Shown: positions 40,777 through 49,131 of the stretch, piece after piece
Numbering within the stretch: the stretch's first letter is position 1
Layout of the letters: each line of letters begins with the position of its first letter
NCBI RefSeq assembly: GCF_016765615.1
Contig: NZ_JAESWA010000005.1
Span: forward strand, 1 to 64,000
DNA: 64,000 bases
Origin: Clostridium paridis
GTDB taxonomy: Bacteria; Bacillota; Clostridia; Clostridiales; Clostridiaceae
Reading direction: 5' to 3'
Notes under the pieces: generated by a model
Told to the model about the DNA's origin: nothing
What the model saw: only the letters and a program-made list of their open reading frames with translations
The model's database searches: none
Translations under genes and position numbers: made by a program

Positions 40777-41613
40777 ATGGCAAATATTTTTTTAAGGTTT
40801 CCAGAAGGTAGAAAAAAGGCACTTACCTTAAGTTATGATGATGGAGTTGAGCAAGATATAAAGCTAGTTGAGATTATGAATAAGTATGGGTTAAAAGGAA
40901 CATTTAACTTAAATAGCGGAATATATGCTGAAGAAGGAACAGTTTATCCAGAAGGACAAGTTCATCGTAGGATGACAGAAAAACAAATTAAAGAAACTTT
41001 TATGAATTCAGGTCATGAGATTGCAGTACATTCTTTAACACATCCATTCCTTGAACAATTACCTGTTCATATGGCTGTAAATGAAATAATAAAAGATAGA
41101 GAGAATCTAGAAAAGCAATTTGGAACAATTGTACGCGGAATGGCATATCCATATGGTACTTTTAGTGATGATGTGGTAGAAGCACTTAGACTATGTGGTT
41201 TAGCATATGCAAGAACTGTAATTCCATCAAAAGACTTCAAGATTCCTAGGGATTGGCTTAGGTTATCTGCAACCTGTCATCATACAGCACCTGATTTTGA
41301 AGTGATTACAAAGAAGTTTATTGAGGATAAAGTAACTCAAGGGCCATATTTATTTTATTTATGGGGTCATAGTTATGAATTTGAAGCTAATGACAATTGG
41401 GACTTAATCGAGGATTTTGCTAAGTATGTAGGAAATAGAAATGATATTTGGTATGCAACCAATATAGAGATTTATGACTATATTGATGCTTATAACAGAT
41501 TACAATTTAGCGTTGATGGTAAAAGAGTAAAAAATCCATCAAGTATAACAGTTTGGTTTGAATACTCAGAGAAATTTATTAAAATAGAAGCAGGCGCAAC
41601 TATAGAGATTTAA
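40777..41613 (+). CDS. Polysaccharide deacetylase family protein
   Basis: A 278-residue NodB-fold protein, lacking a signal peptide. Motif 1 LSYDDGVEQD supplies the catalytic and metal Asp pair, motif 2 HEIAVHSLTHPFLEQL gives HxxxH, and motif 3 AYPYGTFSD follows; LWGHSYEF lies near the end. It may deacetylate a cytoplasmic amino-sugar substrate or act on an amide. The absence of any export signal sets it apart from peptidoglycan deacetylases. GGAGAGG site before the ATG. Confidence 0.85.
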   Translation: MANIFLRFPEGRKKALTLSYDDGVEQDIKLVEIMNKYGLKGTFNLNSGIYAEEGTVYPEGQVHRRMTEKQIKETFMNSGHEIAVHSLTHPFLEQLPVHMAVNEIIKDRENLEKQFGTIVRGMAYPYGTFSDDVVEALRLCGLAYARTVIPSKDFKIPRDWLRLSATCHHTAPDFEVITKKFIEDKVTQGPYLFYLWGHSYEFEANDNWDLIEDFAKYVGNRNDIWYATNIEIYDYIDAYNRLQFSVDGKRVKNPSSITVWFEYSEKFIKIEAGATIEI

Positions 41614-41685
41614 GGATAAATTTCTACTTCCTTTGGGATAATAAAATAAGCGATAAGCTTATAAATTAATAAAGGAAGTGGGCTA

Positions 41686-42123
41686 ATGAAAATAGAAGGT
41701 TACTTTGAAAGCATAAAAAAAGCAAATGAAGCGGCTCAAAAGCTAAGAAATGCAGGGTTTAAAGGTGCATTCGTAGATATAAATGAACATAGGAATGATG
41801 CATATTCACAAAGTGGTCTTGTAGGTTCAGATGAGACACCAAGTTTATCACAGGCTGTTTCTGGTGGAATAGGTAATAGAGAGGAGGGGGCAAATTCTCC
41901 TCTTGCAGCAGCAAGTCCTATGGCAAGTGGAATGGGCGGCTTTGATGAGATAGCTAGTATAAATTGCAAGGTAGTTGCAGAAGTAAGTGATAAAAATATA
42001 GAGGATGCAAAGAAAATAATCACTAGTATGGAAGGAACTACAGATGATCCTAATACTAAGATACCTAAGGGCCTTGATAATATAAATGAGGATGAATTAA
42101 TATTAAGGAACTTAAAGGAATAA
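41686..42123 (+). CDS. Hypothetical protein, 145 aa (stress-type fold)
   Basis: The first 50 residues (MKIEGYFESIKKANEAAQKLRNAGFKGAFVDINEH) and residues ~88-115 (INCKVVAEVSDKNIEDAKKIITSMEG) look like two halves of a ferredoxin-like alpha/beta fold, separated by a Ser/Gly/Ala-rich disordered insert (SLSQAVSGGIGNREEG). The pattern is that of YflT-like general-stress proteins. GGAAG site, own terminator. Function unknown. Confidence 0.68.
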   Translation: MKIEGYFESIKKANEAAQKLRNAGFKGAFVDINEHRNDAYSQSGLVGSDETPSLSQAVSGGIGNREEGANSPLAAASPMASGMGGFDEIASINCKVVAEVSDKNIEDAKKIITSMEGTTDDPNTKIPKGLDNINEDELILRNLKE

Positions 42124-42127
42124 TTAT

Positions 42128-42158
42128 GAAGATGCAAAGTAAATGCATCTTCTTTTTA
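42128..42158 (+). terminator. Terminator after the 145-aa gene
   Basis: GAAGATGCA pairs with TGCATCTTC and is followed by TTTTTA. Confidence 0.88.
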
Positions 42159-42243
42159 TATAGATAGCTTGGTTCAAGAACGTTTCAAAATAATGGAATT
42201 TGGTATATAATTGAAATAATAATGGCATGAAAGGAATTAATCG

Positions 42244-43308
42244 ATGAGAAAATATTTTTTAGATAATATTAGATGGATGAGCATCTTGCTTCTCATACCT
42301 TTCCATACTTGTATGATTTATAATAACTTTGGAGAGAACTTCTATGTGAAAAGTGATGGTATCCCTTTACTTACTGGATTTATACAAATAACATCTCCAT
42401 GGTTTATGCCTATATTATTCGTTATAGCAGGAATGAGTTCTTGTTATGCACTCACCAAAAGATCTCCGAAGGAATACATTGATGAAAGAAAATCAAAATT
42501 ATTAATTCCATTAATATCCGGAATTTTAGTATTAGTTCCGATACAAACTTTTTATGCCGAAAAGTTTCATAACGGATATAGTGGAGGCTATTTTCATCAA
42601 TATATATTATTTTTAACAAAAATAAATGATTTAACCGGGTATACAGGAGGTTTAACACCAGCACATCTATGGTTTATTTTGTATTTGTATGTTATTTCTT
42701 TAATATCACTACCAATTATAATAAGATATCGAAAAAGTAATAAAAAGATACCGATAGACAAGTTTTCTTTAGTAAAGATACTTCCAATGTTTATAATCTT
42801 TCTAATTATGAAACTTGTTTTAGATATAAGTGGAAAGAGCTTAGGTGAATATTTTGCTTTGTTTATGCTCGGGTATTTCATTCTTTCAGAAGATAGGGTT
42901 CAAGAGAAACTTGAAAAAAATAGATGGATGTTATTTATAGCATTAATACTCTTAACAGCTTTGAACTTGATATTTCATAATGTATTAAAGTGCTCTTATG
43001 GAACTATATACGATATTTTTGAAGGATTTTTATCTTGGATTGGCATTCTAGCAATTCTTGGTATGGGAAAACATTATTTAAACTTTACAAATGGAATTAC
43101 AAGTTATTTCACTAAGGCATCATTTCCTTTTTATGTTTTCCACCAATCATTTGTAGTATTAGTAGGGTATTATGCATTAAAGAATATATCTTCAATTAGT
43201 GTACAAGTGGTTACTATAATAGGAGGGAGTTTTTTACTAACAATATTAGCTTATGAAATTTTAAAAAGAATATCTGTTACAAGATTTTTGTTTGGAATAA
43301 AGAAATAA
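42244..43308 (+). CDS. Acyltransferase family (Acyl_transf_3) membrane protein
   Basis: A 354-residue polytopic protein with about ten transmembrane segments. The N-terminal DNIRWMSILLLIPFHTCMIYNN contains the conserved R and the catalytic-type His of the family, and WFMPILFVIAGMSSCYALTKRSPKEYIDERKSKLLIPLISG follows the family pattern (R...K..R...P). These enzymes transfer acyl groups to cell-surface sugars or lipids. The acceptor is unknown. A GAAAGGAATT site gives moderate ribosome binding. Confidence 0.87.
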   Translation: MRKYFLDNIRWMSILLLIPFHTCMIYNNFGENFYVKSDGIPLLTGFIQITSPWFMPILFVIAGMSSCYALTKRSPKEYIDERKSKLLIPLISGILVLVPIQTFYAEKFHNGYSGGYFHQYILFLTKINDLTGYTGGLTPAHLWFILYLYVISLISLPIIIRYRKSNKKIPIDKFSLVKILPMFIIFLIMKLVLDISGKSLGEYFALFMLGYFILSEDRVQEKLEKNRWMLFIALILLTALNLIFHNVLKCSYGTIYDIFEGFLSWIGILAILGMGKHYLNFTNGITSYFTKASFPFYVFHQSFVVLVGYYALKNISSISVQVVTIIGGSFLLTILAYEILKRISVTRFLFGIKK

Positions 43309-43396
43309 AAAATTTTACTATAAATTTCATAACATTATAATTCCTATTTTGAAGAAAATAATAATATAAACTTACTATCTAGGAGGAAAAAATGTT

Positions 43397-43501
43397 ATGG
43401 GAGAAAAAAAGGATGCATCTGTCTCTAGTCAACAACAAAAAGAAAAGAAGGCTAATAATAAGGGTACTAAACATAGCAAGAAAACACATAAAAAAGATTA
43501 G
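43397..43501 (+). CDS. Small lysine-rich protein, 34 aa
   Basis: The frame from ATG 43397 gives MGEKKDASVSSQQQKEKKANNKGTKHSKKTHKKD, a disordered Lys/Gln/Ser peptide. AGGAGG lies 10 nt upstream, and an own terminator follows. An overlapping frame from ATG 43392 (51 codons) has the same ribosome binding site but a less protein-like composition. It recalls very small basic clostridial proteins, perhaps DNA- or spore-associated. Expression is not proven. Confidence 0.45.
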   Translation: MGEKKDASVSSQQQKEKKANNKGTKHSKKTHKKD

Positions 43502-43533
43502 TTTTATAAGTAAAATAATATTTAAGTTAGTAA

Positions 43534-43575
43534 AGAGAAGGGAATAGTTATATTTTATTACCTTCTCTTTTAATT
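43534..43575 (+). terminator. Terminator after the 34-aa gene
   Basis: AGAGAAGG pairs with CCTTCTCT around a ~19-nt AT-rich loop and is followed by TTTAATTT. Confidence 0.7.
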
Positions 43576-43652
43576 TAACATAAAGAATATATATAAAATG
43601 TTTAAAGTGTGGTAAAATATTCAATAAAATAATCTTATATAGAGGTGAGTTT

Positions 43653-43955
43653 ATGATTAAACATATAGTAATGTGGAAGCTACAAGAGTTTGCAGAAGGA
43701 AAAAGTAAAGAAGAAAATGCTAAAGTGATTAAAGAAGGATTAGAAAGCTTAATAAATAAAATAGATACATTAAAAGCCATAGAAGTAGGCATAAACATAA
43801 ATGAAACTGCACAAGCTTTTGATATAGTGCTTTATTCAGAATTTGATACAGTAGAAGGACTAGATGTTTATCAAAATCATCCTGAACACTTAAAAGTTGC
43901 TGGATTTGTAAGAAGTGTTGTAAGTGAAAGAGTTGTGGCAGATTACGAAGTATAA
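43653..43955 (+). CDS. Dabb family (stress-responsive A/B barrel) protein
   Basis: A 100-residue dimeric alpha/beta-barrel protein: MIKHIVMWKLQEFAEG and the end YQNHPEHLKVAGFVRSVVSERVVADYEV are typical, with the conserved His4 and the HPEH motif. Members are found in stress response and small-molecule cyclases; no substrate is apparent here. AGAGGTG site; own terminator. Confidence 0.88.
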   Translation: MIKHIVMWKLQEFAEGKSKEENAKVIKEGLESLINKIDTLKAIEVGININETAQAFDIVLYSEFDTVEGLDVYQNHPEHLKVAGFVRSVVSERVVADYEV

Positions 43956-43970
43956 TAAACATATTACAAG

Positions 43971-44010
43971 AAAGCACTTACGTTTAATATATAACGATAA
44001 GTGTTTTTTT
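43971..44010 (+). terminator. Terminator after the Dabb gene
   Basis: CACTTACGTT pairs with AACG-ATAAGTG and is followed by TTTTTTT. It runs directly into repeat copy 3. Confidence 0.8.
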
Positions 44011-44030
44011 ACTCTTTAGGAATTTATAAT
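44004..44030 (+). repeat. Terminator-tail element, copy 3 of 3
   Basis: Seven T then ACTCTTTAGGAATTTATAA, matching copies at 4706 and 11704. Upstream of the Nudix gene. Confidence 0.6.
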
Positions 44031-44063
44031 AATTATTAACCTAGCCAGAAAGAAGGGGAAAAT

Positions 44064-44621
44064 ATGAGTTGGGTAAATGATATCGAAAGATATAATCCTT
44101 ATAATGAGCAAGAAAAAAAAGACAAGGAAATGATGCTATATTATATAAATGCATTTGAAAATGTCCTAACAAGAGAGAATGAAATTGCCCATATGACTAG
44201 TTCAGCTTTTGTATTAAATAAGGAAAGAGATAAGGTTCTTATGATTTATCATAATATATATGATTCTTGGGGATGGACAGGAGGACATTCAGATGGTGAG
44301 AAGGATCTATTAGCAGTAGCTATAAGGGAAGCAAGAGAGGAAACCGGAATAAGGATAGCTAATCCTATAACTACTGAAATATTTTCTATAGATATATTAC
44401 CTGTAGTAGGCCATGTGAAAAATGGTAATTATGTGTCTGCCCATCTGCACTTATCAGTAACATTCCTACTTGAAGCAGATGAAGAAGAGGAACTAGTAAT
44501 TAAGGAAGATGAAAATAGTGGCGTTAAGTGGATTCCACTTGATGAGGTAGTGGATGCTAGTAATGAACCACATATGAAAAAAGTATATTCAAAAATAATT
44601 TCAAAGATTAAGTTACTTTAA
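44064..44621 (+). CDS. NUDIX hydrolase
   Basis: A 185-residue Nudix protein. The Nudix box GHSDGEKDLLAVAIREAREETGI (a Gx5Ex7REUxEExGU pattern) lies at about residues 74-96, preceded by VLMIYHNIYDSWGWTG. An N-terminal helical extension of ~50 residues precedes the domain. It hydrolyses a nucleoside-diphosphate-linked compound; which one is unknown. GGGG site before the ATG. Likely co-transcribed with the next gene, 10 nt away. Confidence 0.9.
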   Translation: MSWVNDIERYNPYNEQEKKDKEMMLYYINAFENVLTRENEIAHMTSSAFVLNKERDKVLMIYHNIYDSWGWTGGHSDGEKDLLAVAIREAREETGIRIANPITTEIFSIDILPVVGHVKNGNYVSAHLHLSVTFLLEADEEEELVIKEDENSGVKWIPLDEVVDASNEPHMKKVYSKIISKIKLL

Positions 44622-44631
44622 AAAGTGGGGG

Positions 44632-45195
44632 ATGTGTGTTTTGTTAAATCACGTAGGGACCAAGGTAATAGAAACTGAAAGGTTGAGACTTAGGCCTTTT
44701 AAGGTATGGGATGCTGAAGATATGCATAATAATTGGGCATCTGATGAGGAGGTTACTAGGTATTTAACTTGGCCAACTCATAAAACTATAGAAACTACGA
44801 AAAGGACTATAGAGAATTGGGTAAATGAATATAGTAATAATCAAAATTATAACTGGGCAATAGAATTAAAGGAAACTTGTAAGGTAATAGGATCTATGAG
44901 TCTTATGAATATAGATAATCGCAATGAAAATTGTGAAGTTGGTTATTGTATAAGTAGAAAATTATGGGGACAGGGAATAGCGACAGAAGCCTTTAAAGCA
45001 ATAATTAATTTTGCATTTAATGAAGTAGGTTTTGAAAGAATAACCGGAAGACATGCAATAGAAAATATAGCATCGGGAAAAGTTATGGAGAAATGCGGCT
45101 TGCAATATGAAGGTGTTTTAAGAAAGATAAATAAAAACAGCAAGGGAGAACTCGTAGACTGCAAATACTACTCTATTTTGAAAGAGGAATTATAA
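44632..45195 (+). CDS. GNAT family N-acetyltransferase
   Basis: A 187-residue RimJ/RimL-type acetyltransferase: VIETERLRLRPFKVWDAEDMHNNWASDEEVTRYLTWPTHKT at the start and the acetyl-CoA loop YCISRKLWGQGIATEAFKAIINFAF, ending GVLRKINKNSKGELVDCKYYSILKEE. RimJ-like proteins modify ribosomal protein N-termini or small molecules. The ATG at 44632 overlaps its GGGGG site; TTG at 44641 with that site 9 nt upstream is an equally good start. Confidence 0.88.
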   Translation: MCVLLNHVGTKVIETERLRLRPFKVWDAEDMHNNWASDEEVTRYLTWPTHKTIETTKRTIENWVNEYSNNQNYNWAIELKETCKVIGSMSLMNIDNRNENCEVGYCISRKLWGQGIATEAFKAIINFAFNEVGFERITGRHAIENIASGKVMEKCGLQYEGVLRKINKNSKGELVDCKYYSILKEEL

Positions 45196-45221
45196 ATTTG
45201 ATTTCATAAGGAAGGTAAAAT

Positions 45222-46019
45222 ATGAAAGTTTATATAAGTGTAGATATCGAAGGTATAACAGGAGTTACAAGCTGGAGTGAAACAGAAAAAAATCATAGTG
45301 ATTTTGATAGATTTGCAAATCAAATGACTAAAGAAGTTAAGGCAGCATGTGAAGGAGCTTTTGAAGCTGGAGCTAGTGAAATATATGTAAAGGATGCACA
45401 TGATAGTGCTAGAAATATTGATATTAATGAACTCCCCGAGTATGTAAAGCTTTCTAGTGGTTGGACTGGGGATCCTATGTGCATGGTGAGTGGAATAGAT
45501 AGAAGTTTCGATGCAGCTTTATTTATTGGATATCATTCAAAAGCAGGCAGTGGGACTAGTCCCCTAGCACATACATTAAATACTTCAATATCACATATAA
45601 AAATAAATGATAATTATGTAAGTGAATTTTTAATTAATGCATATGCAGCTGCATTATATAATGTTCCAGTAGTTTTTGTCAGTGGAGATAAAGGATTAAT
45701 TGAAGAAGTAATTTTAACTAATGGAAATATTAAAACTTTAGCTGTTAAAGAAGGTATAGGAGGAAGTACCATAAGTATTCATCCGAAGAAGTCAATAGAA
45801 GATACTAAATCATTAGTTAATAAAGCATTAAAAGAGGATTATAATTCTTGTAAAGTAAGTTTACCAAATGACTTTAAGGTCGAAATAGAATATCAGAAGC
45901 ATGAAACAGCATATAGAAACTCTTTTTACCCAGGAGTAAAATTAATTAGCCCAAAGGCTATTGAATTTACTACAAATGATTACTATGAAGTATTAAGATT
46001 ATTTCACTTTGTAGCTTAA
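45222..46019 (+). CDS. M55 family metallopeptidase (D-aminopeptidase type)
   Basis: A 265-residue DppA-like peptidase. Metal ligands are visible in ISVDIEGITG (Asp8, Glu10), VKDAHDSARN, and FIGYHSKAG, with a His/Glu pair in the second half (YQKHETAYR). DppA-type enzymes are decameric zinc D-aminopeptidases releasing D-Ala from peptides, usually beside a dipeptide transporter; none is present. GGAAGG site. The next three genes are also hydrolase-like and tightly spaced, so a peptide or cell-wall salvage operon is possible. Confidence 0.88.
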   Translation: MKVYISVDIEGITGVTSWSETEKNHSDFDRFANQMTKEVKAACEGAFEAGASEIYVKDAHDSARNIDINELPEYVKLSSGWTGDPMCMVSGIDRSFDAALFIGYHSKAGSGTSPLAHTLNTSISHIKINDNYVSEFLINAYAAALYNVPVVFVSGDKGLIEEVILTNGNIKTLAVKEGIGGSTISIHPKKSIEDTKSLVNKALKEDYNSCKVSLPNDFKVEIEYQKHETAYRNSFYPGVKLISPKAIEFTTNDYYEVLRLFHFVA

Positions 46020-46039
46020 GAGAAAATGGAGGTAATTAA

Positions 46040-46780
46040 ATGAAAATAGCAAATGGAATTGAGATGCTAGAAATAAAAGCAAATGTTATGGGAAGAGAAA
46101 GTAGTATTAATCCAGTAATACTATGGGATGAAAAAAATGTTATATTAGTTGATACTGGATTTCCAGGTCAGATGAAGGAAATAAATGAAGCCATTGAAGC
46201 AGCAGGAATTGATGTTAATAAATTAGATACGATAATACTTACTCACCAAGATATTGATCATGTTGGAAATGCTTTAAGCTTTGTTAAAAGTTCGGAAAAT
46301 GAAATAAAGGTTTTATGCCATGAAGAAGAGAAAAAGTATATTCAGGGAGATGAAACTCCAGTTAAATTAGCTAAATTAGAGAAAAATTTAAATTCATTAC
46401 CAAATGAGATGAAAGATATGTATGAAAAACTTAAGGTAGGATTTGGATTAAGTAAAGTAAAGATAGACGAAATGTTAAAAGATGGAGAAGAACTTACATT
46501 TGCAGGAGGTACTGAAGTAATCTATACACCAGGTCATACACCAGGACATATTTGTTTATATATCAAAAAAAGTAAGGTTCTTATTGCAGGAGATTTGCTG
46601 ACTGTGAATGATGGGGTTTTATCTAAGGCATCTCCAAATATAAATTATGATACAAATCTAAGTGATAAATCATTGGAGAAACTTAAAAAGTATGATATTG
46701 AAAAAGTGATATGCTATCATGGAGGGCTTTATGAAAAAAATGTTAATGAACGAATTAGTGAATTATCTCTAGAAGCTTAA
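46040..46780 (+). CDS. MBL-fold metallohydrolase
   Basis: A 246-residue metallo-beta-lactamase-fold protein: ILVDTGFPGQ, the metal site LTHQDIDHVGNA (Gln replaces the usual first-motif His-x-His position, THxxxDH is otherwise kept), HTPGHICLYIKKSKVLIAGDLL and a terminal CYHGG His. This is the YflN/glyoxalase-II-like group of broad hydrolases. GGAGG site; spacing of 20 nt from the peptidase gene indicates one transcript. Substrate unknown. Confidence 0.87.
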   Translation: MKIANGIEMLEIKANVMGRESSINPVILWDEKNVILVDTGFPGQMKEINEAIEAAGIDVNKLDTIILTHQDIDHVGNALSFVKSSENEIKVLCHEEEKKYIQGDETPVKLAKLEKNLNSLPNEMKDMYEKLKVGFGLSKVKIDEMLKDGEELTFAGGTEVIYTPGHTPGHICLYIKKSKVLIAGDLLTVNDGVLSKASPNINYDTNLSDKSLEKLKKYDIEKVICYHGGLYEKNVNERISELSLEA

Positions 46781-46801
46781 ATAATAATGGAAGGTGAAAG
46801 T

Positions 46802-47596
46802 ATGTCCAGTAAAGATGTTAGAGAAATAGCCGAAGCATTTAATACCATAATAAAGTTTTTAGCTGCGAAAGACATAGAGGAATTATCAGCTGACGAACTG
46901 ATAAAAAAGTATGGGATTAAAAAAGTTGATTTACTAATTATTTTAGGAAATGCGATTCCATTTATAGCAGAAGAGGGTGCAAGAGCATTTAAAAATAATT
47001 TAGCAGATGAAATAATGATAGTAGGGGGAGTGGGGCATTCTACTAAGTATTTAGTAAACAATATAAAAAACAGCGAAAAATATAAAGATATACACAGCGA
47101 AAATAGGGCAGAGGCAGACATATTAAAGGATATAATTATTAAATATGAAGAAGTTGAAGAAGAAAAGATAATTATTGAAAATAGATCAACTAATTGCGGG
47201 GCTAATGCTGATGAAGCTTATGAAGTTTTAAAAAGAAAGAGATTGAATCCTAAAACTATTTTGCTAATGCAAGACCCAACAATGCAGTTAAGAACCTGTG
47301 AATGTTTTAAAGAAACATGGAAAGGTGAAGAGGTAGTTTTAATAAATTATGCAGCTTTTGTACCTCAATTAAGGGAAACTCAAGGAAATCTTGAATTTGT
47401 AGATAATAATATTTATGGGATTTGGGATATGGAGAGATTCATATCTCTTATTATGGGAGAAATACCAAGGTTAAGAGATGATGAAAAAGGATATGGCCCG
47501 AAAGGAAGTGGCTTTATAGGTCATGTAGATATACCAGAAGAAGTTAATAGGGCATATGAAATGTTAACTGATTTATATGCAGAATATATTAGATGA
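46802..47596 (+). CDS. YdcF/ElyC (DUF218) family protein
   Basis: A 264-residue protein with DUF218 motifs: DLLIILGNAIPFIAEEGARAF, ADEIMIVGGVGHSTKYL, ENRAEADILKDIIIKYEEVEEEKIIIENRSTNCGANADEAYEVL and ILLMQDPTMQLRTCECFKET. YdcF-like soluble members bind S-adenosylmethionine-like ligands, whereas ElyC/SanA act in the envelope; there is no signal or membrane segment here. AAGGTG 6 nt upstream favours ATG 46802 over ATG 46787. Third gene of the 45222 unit. Confidence 0.85.
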   Translation: MSSKDVREIAEAFNTIIKFLAAKDIEELSADELIKKYGIKKVDLLIILGNAIPFIAEEGARAFKNNLADEIMIVGGVGHSTKYLVNNIKNSEKYKDIHSENRAEADILKDIIIKYEEVEEEKIIIENRSTNCGANADEAYEVLKRKRLNPKTILLMQDPTMQLRTCECFKETWKGEEVVLINYAAFVPQLRETQGNLEFVDNNIYGIWDMERFISLIMGEIPRLRDDEKGYGPKGSGFIGHVDIPEEVNRAYEMLTDLYAEYIR

Positions 47597-47639
47597 TATA
47601 TAATTAAGTATACAAAGGTGTAAAGATGGAGGGGTTAAA

Positions 47640-47984
47640 GTGTTTTTGAAGGTTGGAGAAATCAGAGTATTTGTAGATAATAATACAAAAAGTGTTGTGA
47701 AGGATTTATATTTCACATATGCGGGATATAAGTGGAAAGATCCTAGAATTAAAAAAATTGTTGCAGGGTTTGGAAATAGTACAGGTATAAATACTTCAGG
47801 TATAGAAGAGAAGACTGCTTTAGTAATGTATCACGTAGATGAAAGTGGAAATAAACATGAATACAAAATATATGAAAGATTATTCGCTGGGGAAAATAGA
47901 GAAATATTGGTCAAGATTAACAATTTCAATGAAGATGGTAGCTTTGACATAAGTATTGATACAGAATATGATCATACAAGATAG
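47640..47984 (+). CDS. Hypothetical protein, 114 aa
   Basis: A strand-rich soluble protein (LKVGEIRVFVDNNTKSVVKDLYFTYAGYKW, TALVMYHVDESGNKHEYKIYERLF, KINNFNEDGSFDISIDTEYD), probably a small beta-sandwich. GTG start with GGAGGGG 6 nt upstream. It closes the 45222-47984 set and is followed by a perfect terminator. No family recognised. Confidence 0.65.
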   Translation: MFLKVGEIRVFVDNNTKSVVKDLYFTYAGYKWKDPRIKKIVAGFGNSTGINTSGIEEKTALVMYHVDESGNKHEYKIYERLFAGENREILVKINNFNEDGSFDISIDTEYDHTR

Positions 47985-48014
47985 AAGATGAATCGAAAGA
48001 TTCATCTTTTTTTA
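47985..48014 (+). terminator. Terminator after the 114-aa gene
   Basis: AAGATGAATC, loop GAAA, GATTCATCTT, then TTTTT. Confidence 0.92.
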
Positions 48015-48104
48015 TAATATAAGAGACTACTAAAATTGTATCCATACATTTGCGTTTATACTTGATTGGAATATAATGTATATTAATAAAAAGGGGGTAT
48101 TTTA

Positions 48105-48635
48105 ATGAAAAGCAAAACAAGAAGAATCGTTTTAGTAGGAATGTTTGCAGCATTAGTATTTGTTGGCACATATATTAATATTCCAATTTATTATCCAGGT
48201 GGAAAGACCATGATACATTTAGGAACCACCGCTATTTTTATCGGAGCAATCTTTTTAGGGAAGGGTGCGGGACTCGCAGGAGGAATTGGCTCAGGACTTT
48301 TTGATTTATTAGATCCAGCATATGCAAGCATATCAATATTTACGTTTATTATTAAAGGATTAACAGGATTATTAGCAGGAGCTATTGCTTTTTCAGGGGG
48401 GAGAAAAGGTAACAATCATTTAATAAATGTAGTTGGATTTATTTTAGGAGGAGCGGTATCATTAGGTGGATATTTTATATTAAATCTATTTCTATACGGA
48501 TATGGCGGAGCAATTATGAGATTAGGTAGTTCATTAATTACTACATCAATTGCGATTATAATAACTATACCGGTATCAATAGTACTAAGACCATTAATAA
48601 AGAAAAGTAGCATTAATTTATTAAATGATTTATAA
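48105..48635 (+). CDS. ECF transporter S component
   Basis: A 176-residue membrane protein with six predicted helices. The N-terminal RRIVLVGMFAALVFVGTYINIPIYYPGGKTMIHLGTTAIFIGAIFLGKGAGLAGGIGSGLFDLLDPAY stretch is characteristic of vitamin-specific S components (pantothenate/pyrimidine-precursor type). It requires the EcfAA'T module encoded elsewhere. No TPP, cobalamin or FMN riboswitch is visible in front, so the ligand stays open. GGGGG site; terminator downstream. Confidence 0.86.
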   Translation: MKSKTRRIVLVGMFAALVFVGTYINIPIYYPGGKTMIHLGTTAIFIGAIFLGKGAGLAGGIGSGLFDLLDPAYASISIFTFIIKGLTGLLAGAIAFSGGRKGNNHLINVVGFILGGAVSLGGYFILNLFLYGYGGAIMRLGSSLITTSIAIIITIPVSIVLRPLIKKSSINLLNDL

Positions 48636-48666
48636 TGTACACAAATTAATATTAAGAATAATATAA

Positions 48667-48701
48667 CAAAAAAGTCCAATATTATAGTTGGACTTTTTTG
48701 T
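48667..48701. terminator. Terminator after the ECF gene
   Basis: AAAAAAGTCCAA pairs with TTGGACTTTTTT; A- and T-tracts make it effective in both directions. Confidence 0.9.
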
Positions 48702-48882
48702 TATTGCTTAATAATTACTAATAATGAAAGAAAAACAAAGGATTTTATAGGAAATAAGTACAAACAGACAATAAATGGTTAACGATAACCCATAATAGAT
48801 TAAATACAAATTTGTTAAGAGTTATAAATAAACTTATAATAGGTTTATTGTAATGATTAATAAAGATCTATGGGGGATTATT

Positions 48883-49068
48883 ATGGGGAGCTATAAAGCT
48901 AAAAATAGATATAATAGCATGAGAGAGTTAATATACTTAATTATAATATATATTCTTTTAACACTATTCATAATTATATTGGCTTATAATGTGTATAGTA
49001 ATATTATAGGAAATACGAGTATAGCATCAATTGTAAACTACCTAACTAAACTATTGAAAGGAATCTGA
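48883..49068 (+). CDS. Small single-pass membrane protein, 61 aa
   Basis: One hydrophobic helix (ELIYLIIIYILLTLFIIILAY, about residues 16-36) follows a short polar, basic N-terminus, so N-in orientation is likely. GGGGGA lies 6 nt before the ATG at 48883; an in-frame ATG at 48853 is less favoured. Function unknown. It precedes the helicase gene by 63 nt. Confidence 0.58.
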   Translation: MGSYKAKNRYNSMRELIYLIIIYILLTLFIIILAYNVYSNIIGNTSIASIVNYLTKLLKGI

Positions 49069-49131
49069 TTAATTTGATGTACATCTATAACTAAAGAAGA
49101 GTACTAATTTTGCGTAAAAGGGGGCTTAATT

